Below are positions 1 through 5,114 of a stretch of DNA of 5,114 nt, in pieces. The stretch lies in assembly GCA_003246035.1 (NCBI GenBank), contig QKBP01000048.1, positions 1 to 5,114 on the forward strand. Reading direction: 5' to 3'. Position 1 is the stretch's first letter; every line of letters begins with the position of its first letter. The notes under the pieces were generated by a model that saw only the letters and a program-made list of their open reading frames with translations, was not told the DNA's origin and searched no databases. The translations under genes were made by a program, and so were the position numbers. Source of the DNA: Desulfuromonadaceae bacterium. Lineage in GTDB: Bacteria > Desulfobacterota > Desulfuromonadia > Desulfuromonadales > SZUA-401.

Positions 1-1642
1 ACGGCTTGCCTTGCTCACCGCGACGGACCCTGAAGAAGGCGATCGTCTGCTGTAGCTGCTCGGACTGGGAGTTGAGCTCCTCGGCGGTGGAGGCCATCTC
101 CTCAGCAGCTGCAGCGTTCTGCTGGATCACCCCATCGAGCTGCTGGATCGCTTTGGCGATCTGGTCGGCCCCGGCGTCCTGCTCGCGGCTGGAAGCGGTG
201 ATCTCCTGCACCAGCTCGGCGGTTTTCTGGATGTTCGGCACCAGGTTCTCGATCAGGCGCCCGGCCTCCATGGCCACCCCGACGCTCGAGACCGACAGGT
301 CGTTGATCTCTCCTGCCGCGGACTGGCTCCGCTCGGCGAGCTTGCGGACCTCGGCGGCGACCACCGCGAAGCCCTTCCCCTGCTCACCGGCGCGGGCCGC
401 CTCGATAGCTGCATTGAGGGCGAGCAGGTTGGTCTGGCGGGCAATCTCCTCGATAATGATGATCTTCTCGGCGATCATCTGCATGGCGTGTACCGTCTCG
501 GTGACCGCCTTGCCGCTCTCCTGCGCATCCTTGGCCGACTGGCTGGCGATCCGCTCCGTCGAGATGGCGTTGTCGGCGTTCTGGCGGATATTCGCAGTCA
601 TCTCCTCGACCGACGCCGAGGCCTCTTCGACCGACGAAGCCTGTTCGGTCGCCCCCTGAGACATCTGCTCCGAGGAGGCGCTCAAGGCCATGCTCCCCGA
701 AGTAACGTTCTCGGCCGAGACCTGGGCTTCGAGGACAATCTCCTCGATGCGCGCGACCATCTGCGCCAGGGAGCGCATAAAGGTGTCCTTCTGCGAACGG
801 GGGCTCAACTGCACGGTCAGGTCCCCCTGGGCCATGCGCTCGGCCATCTCGACCACCTGCTGCTGCGATTCGACCATCGACTGCATCGAGGCGAGGAGCT
901 GTCCGGTCTCGTCCCTGCCGGCAGACGGGATCGCGACCGTGGTGTCACCGATGGCCAGGCCGTCCGCCACTTCGACCGCGGCCTTGATGGGCCGGGAGAT
1001 GCTGCGGGCGATGGTGTAGGCCAGCGCCCCGAGCACCATTAGCAGGATCGCGCAGGTCACCATGAAGACCACCGCCGAGTCGTAGAAGTCGCTGTCGACG
1101 TCGTCGATGTAAATCCCCGAACCGATCACCCAGCCCCAGGGCTGGAAGCTCTTGACGAAGGAGAGCTTGGGGTACTGCTTGCTGCTGCCGTTCTTGTTCC
1201 ACATGTAGTCGACGAACCCTTCGCCGTTGCGCTTGACAGCGTCGACCATCTCGACAAACAGACGCTTGCCGTTGGGGTCCTTGACATCCGCCAGCGACTC
1301 CCCCTCGAGATTGCTGTTGTTGGGGTGCATGATCATGACCGGCTGCATGTCGTTGATCCAGAAGTACTCGTTGCCACCGTAACGCAGCGAGCGCAGGGTC
1401 GCGATGGCTTGTTCCTGGGCCTCGCCGACGGAGAGATCCCCCCGGCTGGCAAGCCCGTGGAAATATTCGACCACCCCGAGTGCCGTATCGACGACGTGGC
1501 GGGTTTTGACCTGGCGATCGGCGAGCATGGTCCCCTTGTTCTTGAAGAGGGAAAAGCCGGCTAGTGCCGCCACGGCCAGCAGCGACAGGGCGACCAGCAG
1601 GGTGAGCTTGTGTGAAATCTTGACATCCTTGAGCGATACCAT
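1..1642 (-). CDS. Methyl-accepting chemotaxis protein with single Cache sensor (3' end cut by window edge)
   Basis: Membrane chemoreceptor: the periplasmic domain senses a small ligand and the cytoplasmic hairpin controls CheA through CheW. 547 residues are visible and no stop is reached, so only a short C-terminal tail should be missing. Seen in order: short cytoplasmic N-terminus; TM1 about 13-33; periplasmic single Cache domain about 36-185, with YFWIND (93-98), MHPN (105-108), GFVDYMW (142-148) and [16 protein letters not shown] (168-183); TM2 about 189-211; HAMP about 212-262; a second HAMP-like segment about 263-310 ([11 protein letters not shown]); signalling domain with hairpin tip [20 protein letters not shown] (398-417). 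Glu-rich candidate methylation helices lie at 335-350 and 509-523. The Cache domain has no CXXCH, so it is not a heme-c sensor. The ATG at 1642 follows GAGGAG (1655-1650) with 7-nt spacing. The ligand cannot be told; short carboxylates are common for this Cache type. No che genes are nearby. A GEMM-I riboswitch and terminator precede the gene. Confidence 0.96.
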   Translation of the reverse strand, partial: MVSLKDVKISHKLTLLVALSLLAVAALAGFSLFKNKGTMLADRQVKTRHVVDTALGVVEYFHGLASRGDLSVGEAQEQAIATLRSLRYGGNEYFWINDMQPVMIMHPNNSNLEGESLADVKDPNGKRLFVEMVDAVKRNGEGFVDYMWNKNGSSKQYPKLSFVKSFQPWGWVIGSGIYIDDVDSDFYDSAVVFMVTCAILLMVLGALAYTIARSISRPIKAAVEVADGLAIGDTTVAIPSAGRDETGQLLASMQSMVESQQQVVEMAERMAQGDLTVQLSPRSQKDTFMRSLAQMVARIEEIVLEAQVSAENVTSGSMALSASSEQMSQGATEQASSVEEASASVEEMTANIRQNADNAISTERIASQSAKDAQESGKAVTETVHAMQMIAEKIIIIEEIARQTNLLALNAAIEAARAGEQGKGFAVVAAEVRKLAERSQSAAGEINDLSVSSVGVAMEAGRLIENLVPNIQKTAELVQEITASSREQDAGADQIAKAIQQLDGVIQQNAAAAEEMASTAEELNSQSEQLQQTIAFFRVRRGEQGKP

Positions 1643-1649
1643 CGTGAAT

Positions 1650-1655
1650 CTCCTC
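1650..1655 (-). promoter_or_regulatory. Ribosome binding site of the chemoreceptor gene
   Basis: GAGGAG lies 7 nt before the ATG at 1642. It sits 4 nt beyond the terminator T-run (AAAC between them) and outside the terminator stem, so the riboswitch should act mainly by stopping transcription, not by hiding this site. Confidence 0.85.
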
Positions 1656-1659
1656 GTTT

Positions 1660-1691
1660 AAAAAAAGGCCCGTCTCGTTTCGAGGCGGGCC
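1660..1691 (-). terminator. Intrinsic terminator in the chemoreceptor leader (riboswitch expression platform)
   Basis: On the minus strand the 5' arm GGCCCGCCTCG (1691-1681), loop AAA (1680-1678) and 3' arm CGAGACGGGCC (1677-1667) form an 11-bp stem with a single G-U wobble, followed at once by seven T (1666-1660). The structure ends 17 nt before the MCP start codon. It therefore sits in the leader of the gene and not behind an upstream gene, which points to regulated termination under control of the GEMM-I aptamer just upstream. On the plus strand the stem is preceded by the A-run and followed by CGGCTC, so it works as a terminator only on the minus strand. Confidence 0.93.
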
Positions 1692-1693
1692 GG

Positions 1694-1716
1694 CTCTCTT
1701 ATCTCTAGGATGAGAG
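1694..1716 (-). other. Linker hairpin between riboswitch aptamer and terminator
   Basis: CTCTC (1716-1712) can pair with GAGAG (1698-1694) around a 13-nt loop, or TCTC (1715-1712) with the internal GAGA (1705-1702). These alternatives lie between aptamer helix P1 and the terminator. The outer stem would bring the aptamer P2 3' strand close to the terminator 5' arm, as an antiterminator needs. The function is inferred; the pairing is seen. Confidence 0.5.
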
Positions 1717-1717
1717 T

Positions 1718-1796
1718 ATCTTCGGTGGCCCGGCGATCTCCGCTGAGACCCGTAGCTTTGCGTCACCGGATCACTCCGGCTTTGCCTTTTCGTGAT
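1718..1796 (-). promoter_or_regulatory. GEMM-I cyclic dinucleotide riboswitch aptamer (c-di-GMP-I class)
   Basis: The minus strand carries the GEMM-I core: GGCAAAGCC, a GNRA-capped stem, ACGCAAAGC, then TACGGGTCT. P1: ATC and CG (1796-1791) pair with CG and GAT (1724-1718) around a small A/AA internal loop. P1b: GC (1785-1784) pairs with GC (1761-1760), then CCGGA with TCCGG, capped by the GTGA tetraloop (1774-1771). P2: GC and CGG pair with CCG and GC, then GTCT with AGAT, loop CAGCGG. The A that stacks between the two ligand bases (A47 in Vc2) is in CGCAAAGC at about 1759. The base matching Vc2 G20 reads as G (1786), which favours c-di-GMP over cGAMP, although the P1-P1b joint is one base shorter than in Vc2. 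GEMM-I RNAs are known before motility and chemotaxis genes. The RNA starts about one base upstream if the promoter call is right, and a terminator follows. Confidence 0.93.
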
Positions 1797-1803
1797 GGCG
1801 CAA

Positions 1804-1832
1804 AAAATACCCAAACAGTTATCTCCTGTCAA
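1804..1832 (-). promoter_or_regulatory. Sigma70-type promoter of the riboswitch-chemoreceptor transcript
   Basis: A perfect -35 TTGACA (1832-1827) and a -10 TATTTT (1809-1804, 4 of 6 consensus bases) are separated by exactly 17 bp. Transcription should start near 1797-1798, directly before the first base of aptamer helix P1 at 1796. The sequence further upstream (about 1840-1875) is rich in A and T tracts and could act as an UP element. The agreement between predicted start site and aptamer edge is the strongest support. No FliA-type or sigma54-type promoter was recognised. Confidence 0.8.
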
Positions 1833-1864
1833 GCAACGGAAAGCTGTTTTTATTACAAAAATGG

Positions 1865-1909
1865 TAAAAAATTTCTCACAGGATCATGTCAATGAAACTG
1901 CCTTAAATT
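1865..1909 (-). terminator. Possible weak terminator after rsmI, or operator-like imperfect inverted repeat
   Basis: On the minus strand AATTT (1909-1905), GCAG (1901-1898) and TCAT (1895-1892) face ATGA (1887-1884), CTGT (1881-1878) and AAATT (1874-1870), with symmetric internal loops of 3 and 2 bases and apical loop TGAC. The stem runs into six T (1871-1866). The position, about 70 bp after the rsmI stop and before the MCP promoter, fits the end of the rsmI unit. The stem is AT-rich and broken, so it would be a poor intrinsic terminator; a protein-binding dyad is an alternative. The rest of 1910-1980 shows nothing I can name. Confidence 0.4.
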
Positions 1910-1980
1910 AGGACGAAAAATACCGTGTCCACATTTTGATACGCAGTTTGTTTTTCCGGAGAAAGGCGGGGATAAATGAA

Positions 1981-2826
1981 TCAGCGGGACTTGAGTTCGA
2001 GGTAGCGCTGGTAGACTTCGCTCCCGGGCAGCCCGAGTTCTCGGGCAAGCTCCTTGACCACCTGGCGTGGGGGGCGTCCGGAGTCGGCGAGCCTCTGTTG
2101 CAGCAACAGGTCGAGATCGACATCTCTGTCAGGTCGAGCCTCCGGCACCAGGAGAATGACGATCTCGCCGCGAATCCGCTCGCGTTCCGAGAGCTCGGCG
2201 CGGAGCCGGGAGAGGGGGGCACGCACCACTTCCTCGTGGAGTTTGGTCAGCTCGCGACAGACCGCCGCTTGCGCGCCGGCGCCGAACACCCCTTCCATGT
2301 CGGCGAGGGTCGCGAGGAGGCGATGGGGAGCTTCATAGAAGATCAGGGTCTCCTCCCGCCCGATCAGCTCTTCGAGCGCACGGCGCCGTGCGGACGGCTT
2401 CGGGGGGAGAAAACCACAGAAGGTAAAACGGTCGCTCGGCAGACCGGCTACCGACAGGGCGGTGGTCAGCGCCGCGGGACCGGGGACGGCCTCGACCGGA
2501 AGGGCGGCGTCGCGGCAGGCGGCGACCAGGCGGAAGCCGGGATCGCTGATGCACGGGGTGCCGGCATCGGAGACCAGGGCCACGCTCGCCCCGCTCCGCA
2601 GGGTCTCGAGCAGCTCAGCAGCGCGCTGCGCCTCGTTGTGCTCGTGAAGCGAGAGAAGCCGGGTGGTGAGGCCGAAATGATTGAGCAGTTTGCGGGTGTG
2701 GCGGGTGTCCTCGGCGGCGACCAGTTCGACACCGCCGAGAATCCGCAACGCGCGGGCGGAGATGTCCTCGAGGTTGCCGATCGGGGTGGCGACCACGTAG
2801 AGGGTCCCCGGGGAAACGGCTGACAC
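1981..2826 (-). CDS. rsmI: 16S rRNA (cytidine-1402-2'-O)-methyltransferase RsmI
   Basis: SAM-dependent cytoplasmic enzyme that methylates the 2'-OH of C1402 in the decoding centre of 16S rRNA; in the family it acts with RsmH, which modifies the base. The 281-residue product is of normal length for the family. Motifs seen: TLYVVATPIGNLEDIS (8-23), AAEDTR (37-42), SDAGTPCISDPG (86-97), VPGPAALTTAL (114-124), GFLPPK (138-143), EAPHR (165-169) and RELTKLHEE (191-199). The tetrapyrrole-methylase fold takes up most of the chain, and residues about 235-278 resemble the usual small helical C-terminal extension. Cys92 replaces the Gly often found in SDAGTPG. The start is GTG, 3 bp after the nadE stop, with GGAGG 8 nt upstream, so translation is probably coupled to nadE. 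Confidence 0.97.
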   Translation of the reverse strand: MSAVSPGTLYVVATPIGNLEDISARALRILGGVELVAAEDTRHTRKLLNHFGLTTRLLSLHEHNEAQRAAELLETLRSGASVALVSDAGTPCISDPGFRLVAACRDAALPVEAVPGPAALTTALSVAGLPSDRFTFCGFLPPKPSARRRALEELIGREETLIFYEAPHRLLATLADMEGVFGAGAQAAVCRELTKLHEEVVRAPLSRLRAELSERERIRGEIVILLVPEARPDRDVDLDLLLQQRLADSGRPPRQVVKELARELGLPGSEVYQRYLELKSR

Positions 2827-2829
2827 CGA

Positions 2830-4785
2830 TCAGGCCTCCGTGTCGAGGGCGTCGAGCTCGGCGAGCCAGAGCGCCGCGCAGGCGTCGCTCGGCATACGCC
2901 AGTCGCCGCGCGGCGAGAGGGCGACGCTGCCGACCTTGGGGCCGTCGGGGAGACAAGAGCGTTTGAACTGCTGGGCGAAGAAGCGGCGATAGAAGAGCTT
3001 CAGCCAGCGCAGAACCTCTTCCGAGGTGTAGCGCCCGTCGAAGGCGTGCTCGGCGAGTACCAGGACCTTGCGCGGGGGGAACTGCTGGCGCACCACCTGG
3101 AAGAGGAAGAAGTCGTGCAGTTCGTAGGGCCCGACGGTTTCCTCGGTATGCTGGGCGATCTCGCCGTTGGCGTCGGGGGGAAGCAGCTCGGGGGAGACCG
3201 GCGTCGCGCAGATGTCGCGCAGCACCTCGGAGATCTCTCCAACGAACTCCTCATCGGCGCACCAGGCGACCAGGTAGCGCACCAGGGTCTTGGGGACCCC
3301 GGCGTTGACCCCGTACATCGACATGTGATCGGCGTTGTAGGTGCACCACCCGAGGGCGAGCTCCGAGAGGTCGCCGGTGCCGACCACCAGTCCGTCGTGC
3401 TGGTTCGCCAGATCCATCAGCAGCTGGGTTCGTTCCCGGGCCTGGGCGTTTTCGAACACGATGTCGTGCCGGGACGGATCGTGACCGATATCGTCGAAGT
3501 GCTGGTGAACCGCGGCGTCGATGGCGATCGAGCGGAAGGTCACGCCGAGCAGCTCGGCGAGCTTCTCGGCGTTACCGCGGGTGCGCCCGGTGGTCCCGAA
3601 TCCGGGCATGGTCACCGCCACCACATCGGTGAGCGGACGGCCGAGGCGGTGCATCGCCTTGACCGTGACCAGCAGGGCCAGGGTCGAATCGAGCCCCCCG
3701 CTGATGCCGAGCACCGCGGCCTGGCTGCCGGTATGCTGCAGGCGTTTGGCCAGGGCGGTGGTCTGGATGGCGAAGATCTCGCGACAGCGCTCGGCGCGCA
3801 GCGCCTCGTCCCCGGGGACGAAGGGGGTCGGATCGACGGGGCGCAGCAGCTTGTCGCACCGGGTCGACTTGAGGGGGATGGCGATCCTGCGCCATCCGTC
3901 GTGACGTGGAGCCGCGGCGTAGGTGTTGTTGCGCCGGCGCTCACCGGCCAGGCGCTGCAGGTCGATGTCGGCCAGGGCGATCTCGGTGGCGAAGGTGAAC
4001 CGCCCGGTCTCCATCAGCACCTGGCCGTATTCGCAGACCAGCGAGTGGCCGGCGTAGACCAGATCGGTGCTCGACTCGCCCGGGCCTGCGGAGGCGTAGA
4101 GATAGGCGGACAGGCAGCGCGCCGACTGGGAGGCGACCAGCTGGCGGCGATACCCCTGTTTGCCCAGCACTTCGGGGCTGGCCGAGGGGTTGGCGATCAG
4201 CGTCGCGCCGGCGAGGGCCTGGGCTCCGCTCGGGGGCTCGACCGACCAGAGGTCTTCGCAGATTTCGATGCCGAGACAGAACCCCTCGACGTCGCCGCTT
4301 TCGAACAGCAGGTCGGTGCCGATCGGCACCGGGGACCCGAAACCGCCGTAGCTGTCGGCTTCGAGTTCGACCGCGCTCGTGAACCAGCGTTCCTCGTAGA
4401 ACTCGTTGGTGTTGGGGAGGTAGGTCTTGGGGACGATTCCGCAGACGCCGCCGCCGGCGAGCAGTAACGCGGCATTGAACAGTCGTCCGCCGATCTCGAG
4501 CGGCGCTCCGACCACCGCGGCCACCCCGAGCTCGGCGGTTTCGGCCGCCAGCTCGCGGGCCGCCTCGCGGACCTTCTCGAGCAGCAGTTGCTGGTAGAAG
4601 AGGTCGCCGCAGGTGTAGCCGCTCAGGCTCAGCTCGGGGAACACCACCAGGCGCGCCCCCTCCTCGGCGGCTTCGCGCAGCGCGCTGCGCATGCGCCCCA
4701 GGTTGAAGGCCACGTCGGCCACCCGCAGCTCTGGGGAGACCACGGCCACCCGCAGCATACCGAGTTCGGCAAGATCCATGCTCAT
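2830..4785 (-). CDS. nadE: Glutamine-dependent NAD+ synthetase (two-domain, long type)
   Basis: Catalyses the last step of NAD+ synthesis: nicotinic acid adenine dinucleotide is adenylated with ATP and amidated with ammonia from glutamine. 651 residues from the ATG at 4785. Residues about 11-275 are a nitrilase-fold glutaminase with the triad Glu51 (FPELSLSGY), Lys120 (VPKTYLPN) and Cys176 (GIEICEDLW), close in position to the Mycobacterium tuberculosis enzyme. Residues about 330-651 are the synthetase, with the pyrophosphate-binding loop [10 protein letters not shown] (362-371), [10 protein letters not shown] (393-402) and [15 protein letters not shown] (469-483). A GTG at 4821 would add 12 residues, but GGAG with 7-nt spacing favours 4785; ATGs at 4779 and 4758 are also in frame. 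No key residue is missing. The glutaminase domain means glutamine can serve as nitrogen donor. It lies between yraN and rsmI in one unit. Confidence 0.98.
   Translation of the reverse strand: MSMDLAELGMLRVAVVSPELRVADVAFNLGRMRSALREAAEEGARLVVFPELSLSGYTCGDLFYQQLLLEKVREAARELAAETAELGVAAVVGAPLEIGGRLFNAALLLAGGGVCGIVPKTYLPNTNEFYEERWFTSAVELEADSYGGFGSPVPIGTDLLFESGDVEGFCLGIEICEDLWSVEPPSGAQALAGATLIANPSASPEVLGKQGYRRQLVASQSARCLSAYLYASAGPGESSTDLVYAGHSLVCEYGQVLMETGRFTFATEIALADIDLQRLAGERRRNNTYAAAPRHDGWRRIAIPLKSTRCDKLLRPVDPTPFVPGDEALRAERCREIFAIQTTALAKRLQHTGSQAAVLGISGGLDSTLALLVTVKAMHRLGRPLTDVVAVTMPGFGTTGRTRGNAEKLAELLGVTFRSIAIDAAVHQHFDDIGHDPSRHDIVFENAQARERTQLLMDLANQHDGLVVGTGDLSELALGWCTYNADHMSMYGVNAGVPKTLVRYLVAWCADEEFVGEISEVLRDICATPVSPELLPPDANGEIAQHTEETVGPYELHDFFLFQVVRQQFPPRKVLVLAEHAFDGRYTSEEVLRWLKLFYRRFFAQQFKRSCLPDGPKVGSVALSPRGDWRMPSDACAALWLAELDALDTEA
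2835..2839 (-). promoter_or_regulatory. rsmI ribosome binding site inside the end of nadE
   Basis: GGAGG lies in the last coding codons of nadE, 8 nt before the rsmI GTG. It supports the GTG at 2826 as the start and suggests that ribosomes ending nadE re-initiate on rsmI. Confidence 0.8.
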
Positions 4786-4792
4786 CGTTCCA

Positions 4793-4796
4793 CTCC
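4793..4796 (-). promoter_or_regulatory. nadE ribosome binding site (decides the start codon)
   Basis: GGAG ends 7 nt before the ATG at 4785. The in-frame GTG at 4821 has no comparable purine-rich site at the right distance, and the 12 extra residues (Pro/Gly-rich) come from the palindrome region, so 4785 is the better start. Confidence 0.7.
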
Positions 4797-4803
4797 GGTA
4801 ACC

Positions 4804-4819
4804 GCCCGGAATTCCGGGC
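4804..4819. repeat. 16-bp perfect palindrome between yraN and nadE
   Basis: GCCCGGAATTCCGGGC reads the same on both strands. It sits in the 60-bp gap after the yraN stop and 18 bp before the nadE ATG. As RNA it could fold into a 6-bp GC stem with loop AATT, but no T-run follows on either strand, so it is not an ordinary terminator. It may be a dimeric regulator site, an mRNA stability element or chance; nothing in the window decides. Confidence 0.6.
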
Positions 4820-4845
4820 ACATCACACCGTTCACAAGCTTATCG

Positions 4846-5114
4846 TCAATCGGCGTCGACTTCAAACGCCGCCGGGATGTGTTCGATCTTCAACTCTCCA
4901 TTTTCCACATCCACGCCGACCACGTCAAAGCGTATCTCGCACTCGTCGAGACCCTGCTGCGCGAGGTACCACTGGGAAGCCCGGACCACCTGGCGCTGCT
5001 TGCGCGCATCGACGGCCTCGAGCGTGGAGCCGAAGCGGCGGGAGCGACGGGTCTTGACCTCGACGAACACCCGGGTGTTCCCCTGGCGGGCGACCAGGTC
5101 GAGCTCGCCGACCG
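4846..5114 (-). CDS. yraN: UPF0102 (YraN) family nuclease-fold protein, N-terminus cut by window edge
   Basis: The C-terminal 88 residues and the stop are present; the start lies beyond the right edge. Family features seen: GELD (visible residues 2-5) and VFVEVKTR (15-22), which together make the D...ExK core of a restriction-endonuclease-like fold, then FGSTLEAVDARKQRQ (27-41), WYLAQQG (48-54), RFDVVGV (61-67) and the usual ending IEHIPAAF (76-83). The family is widespread and its cellular role is not settled; a DNA-related nuclease role is inferred from the fold. In frame a GTG occurs at 5070, but it falls in the middle of the conserved core and is not the real start. YraN genes often sit beside rnhB or rsmI, which fits the neighbours here. 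Confidence 0.95.
   Translation of the reverse strand, partial: VGELDLVARQGNTRVFVEVKTRRSRRFGSTLEAVDARKQRQVVRASQWYLAQQGLDECEIRFDVVGVDVENGELKIEHIPAAFEVDAD

Noticed and set aside
1667..1691. The GC hairpin as a plus-strand or bidirectional terminator
   Set aside because: The run of seven A is on the 5' side of the hairpin on the plus strand and no T-run follows on the 3' side, so only the minus strand has a terminator layout.
945..1832. Minus-strand open frame running from the leader into the MCP gene in another frame
   Set aside because: It overlaps the promoter, riboswitch, terminator and the true MCP frame, and is rich in Arg, Gly and Gln as expected of an out-of-frame GC-rich translation.
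1869..1892. Second TTGACA (1892-1887) as a separate promoter for the MCP
   Set aside because: At spacings of 16-18 bp the -10 candidates are TTTTTA, TTTTAC and TTTACC, all poor, and the TTGACA is part of the broken dyad. The TTGACA at 1832 has a better -10 and places the start at the aptamer edge.
1936..2823. Plus-strand open frame opposite rsmI (295 codons)
   Set aside because: It mirrors the rsmI coding frame almost exactly and its translation shows no family motifs; rsmI explains the region.
3046..4467. Long plus-strand open frame opposite nadE (473 codons)
   Set aside because: It is antisense to a fully conserved enzyme in GC-rich DNA, where long shadow frames are common; its Gly/Val/Asp-rich translation resembles no family and it has no recognisable start signals.

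Overview
The window is GC-rich bacterial DNA with four genes, all on the minus strand. Read in the direction of transcription (high to low coordinate) they are: the 3' part of yraN (UPF0102 nuclease-fold protein, cut by the right edge), nadE (glutamine-dependent NAD+ synthetase of the long two-domain type), rsmI (16S rRNA C1402 2'-O-methyltransferase), then a 338-bp gap and a methyl-accepting chemotaxis protein (MCP) cut by the left edge. The MCP signalling hairpin, the GEMM-I riboswitch in front of it and the housekeeping cluster suggest a member of the Desulfuromonadia (Geobacter, Desulfuromonas or Pelobacter relatives). That placement is inference from gene style; no taxonomic marker is present.

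Housekeeping block (about 1981-5114): yraN, nadE and rsmI look like one transcription unit. nadE starts 60 bp after yraN ends, at an ATG preceded by GGAG. rsmI starts with GTG only 3 bp after the nadE stop, and its Shine-Dalgarno lies inside the last codons of nadE. All three proteins look intact where visible. A 16-bp perfect palindrome lies between yraN and nadE.

Regulatory gap (1643-1980): this is the most interesting part. On the minus strand it holds, in order: an imperfect hairpin followed by a T-run (possible terminator for the rsmI unit), a sigma70-type promoter (TTGACA, 17-bp spacer, TATTTT), a GEMM-I (cyclic dinucleotide) riboswitch aptamer starting about where transcription should start, a linker hairpin, a strong intrinsic terminator with seven T, and the MCP ribosome binding site and ATG. 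The terminator ends 17 nt before the start codon, so the MCP should be expressed only when RNA polymerase reads through. The 3' strand of aptamer helix P2 carries CGGGCC, which is also in the terminator's 3' arm. Both can pair with GGCCCG in the terminator's 5' arm, which predicts a switch turned off by ligand.

Chemoreceptor (1-1642): a membrane MCP with a periplasmic single Cache domain, one clear HAMP domain plus a second HAMP-like segment, and a canonical signalling tip. The gap and this gene together read as a unit in which a cyclic dinucleotide second messenger, most likely c-di-GMP, sets the amount of one chemoreceptor. The parts belong to known families; I did not find evidence of a wholly new system.
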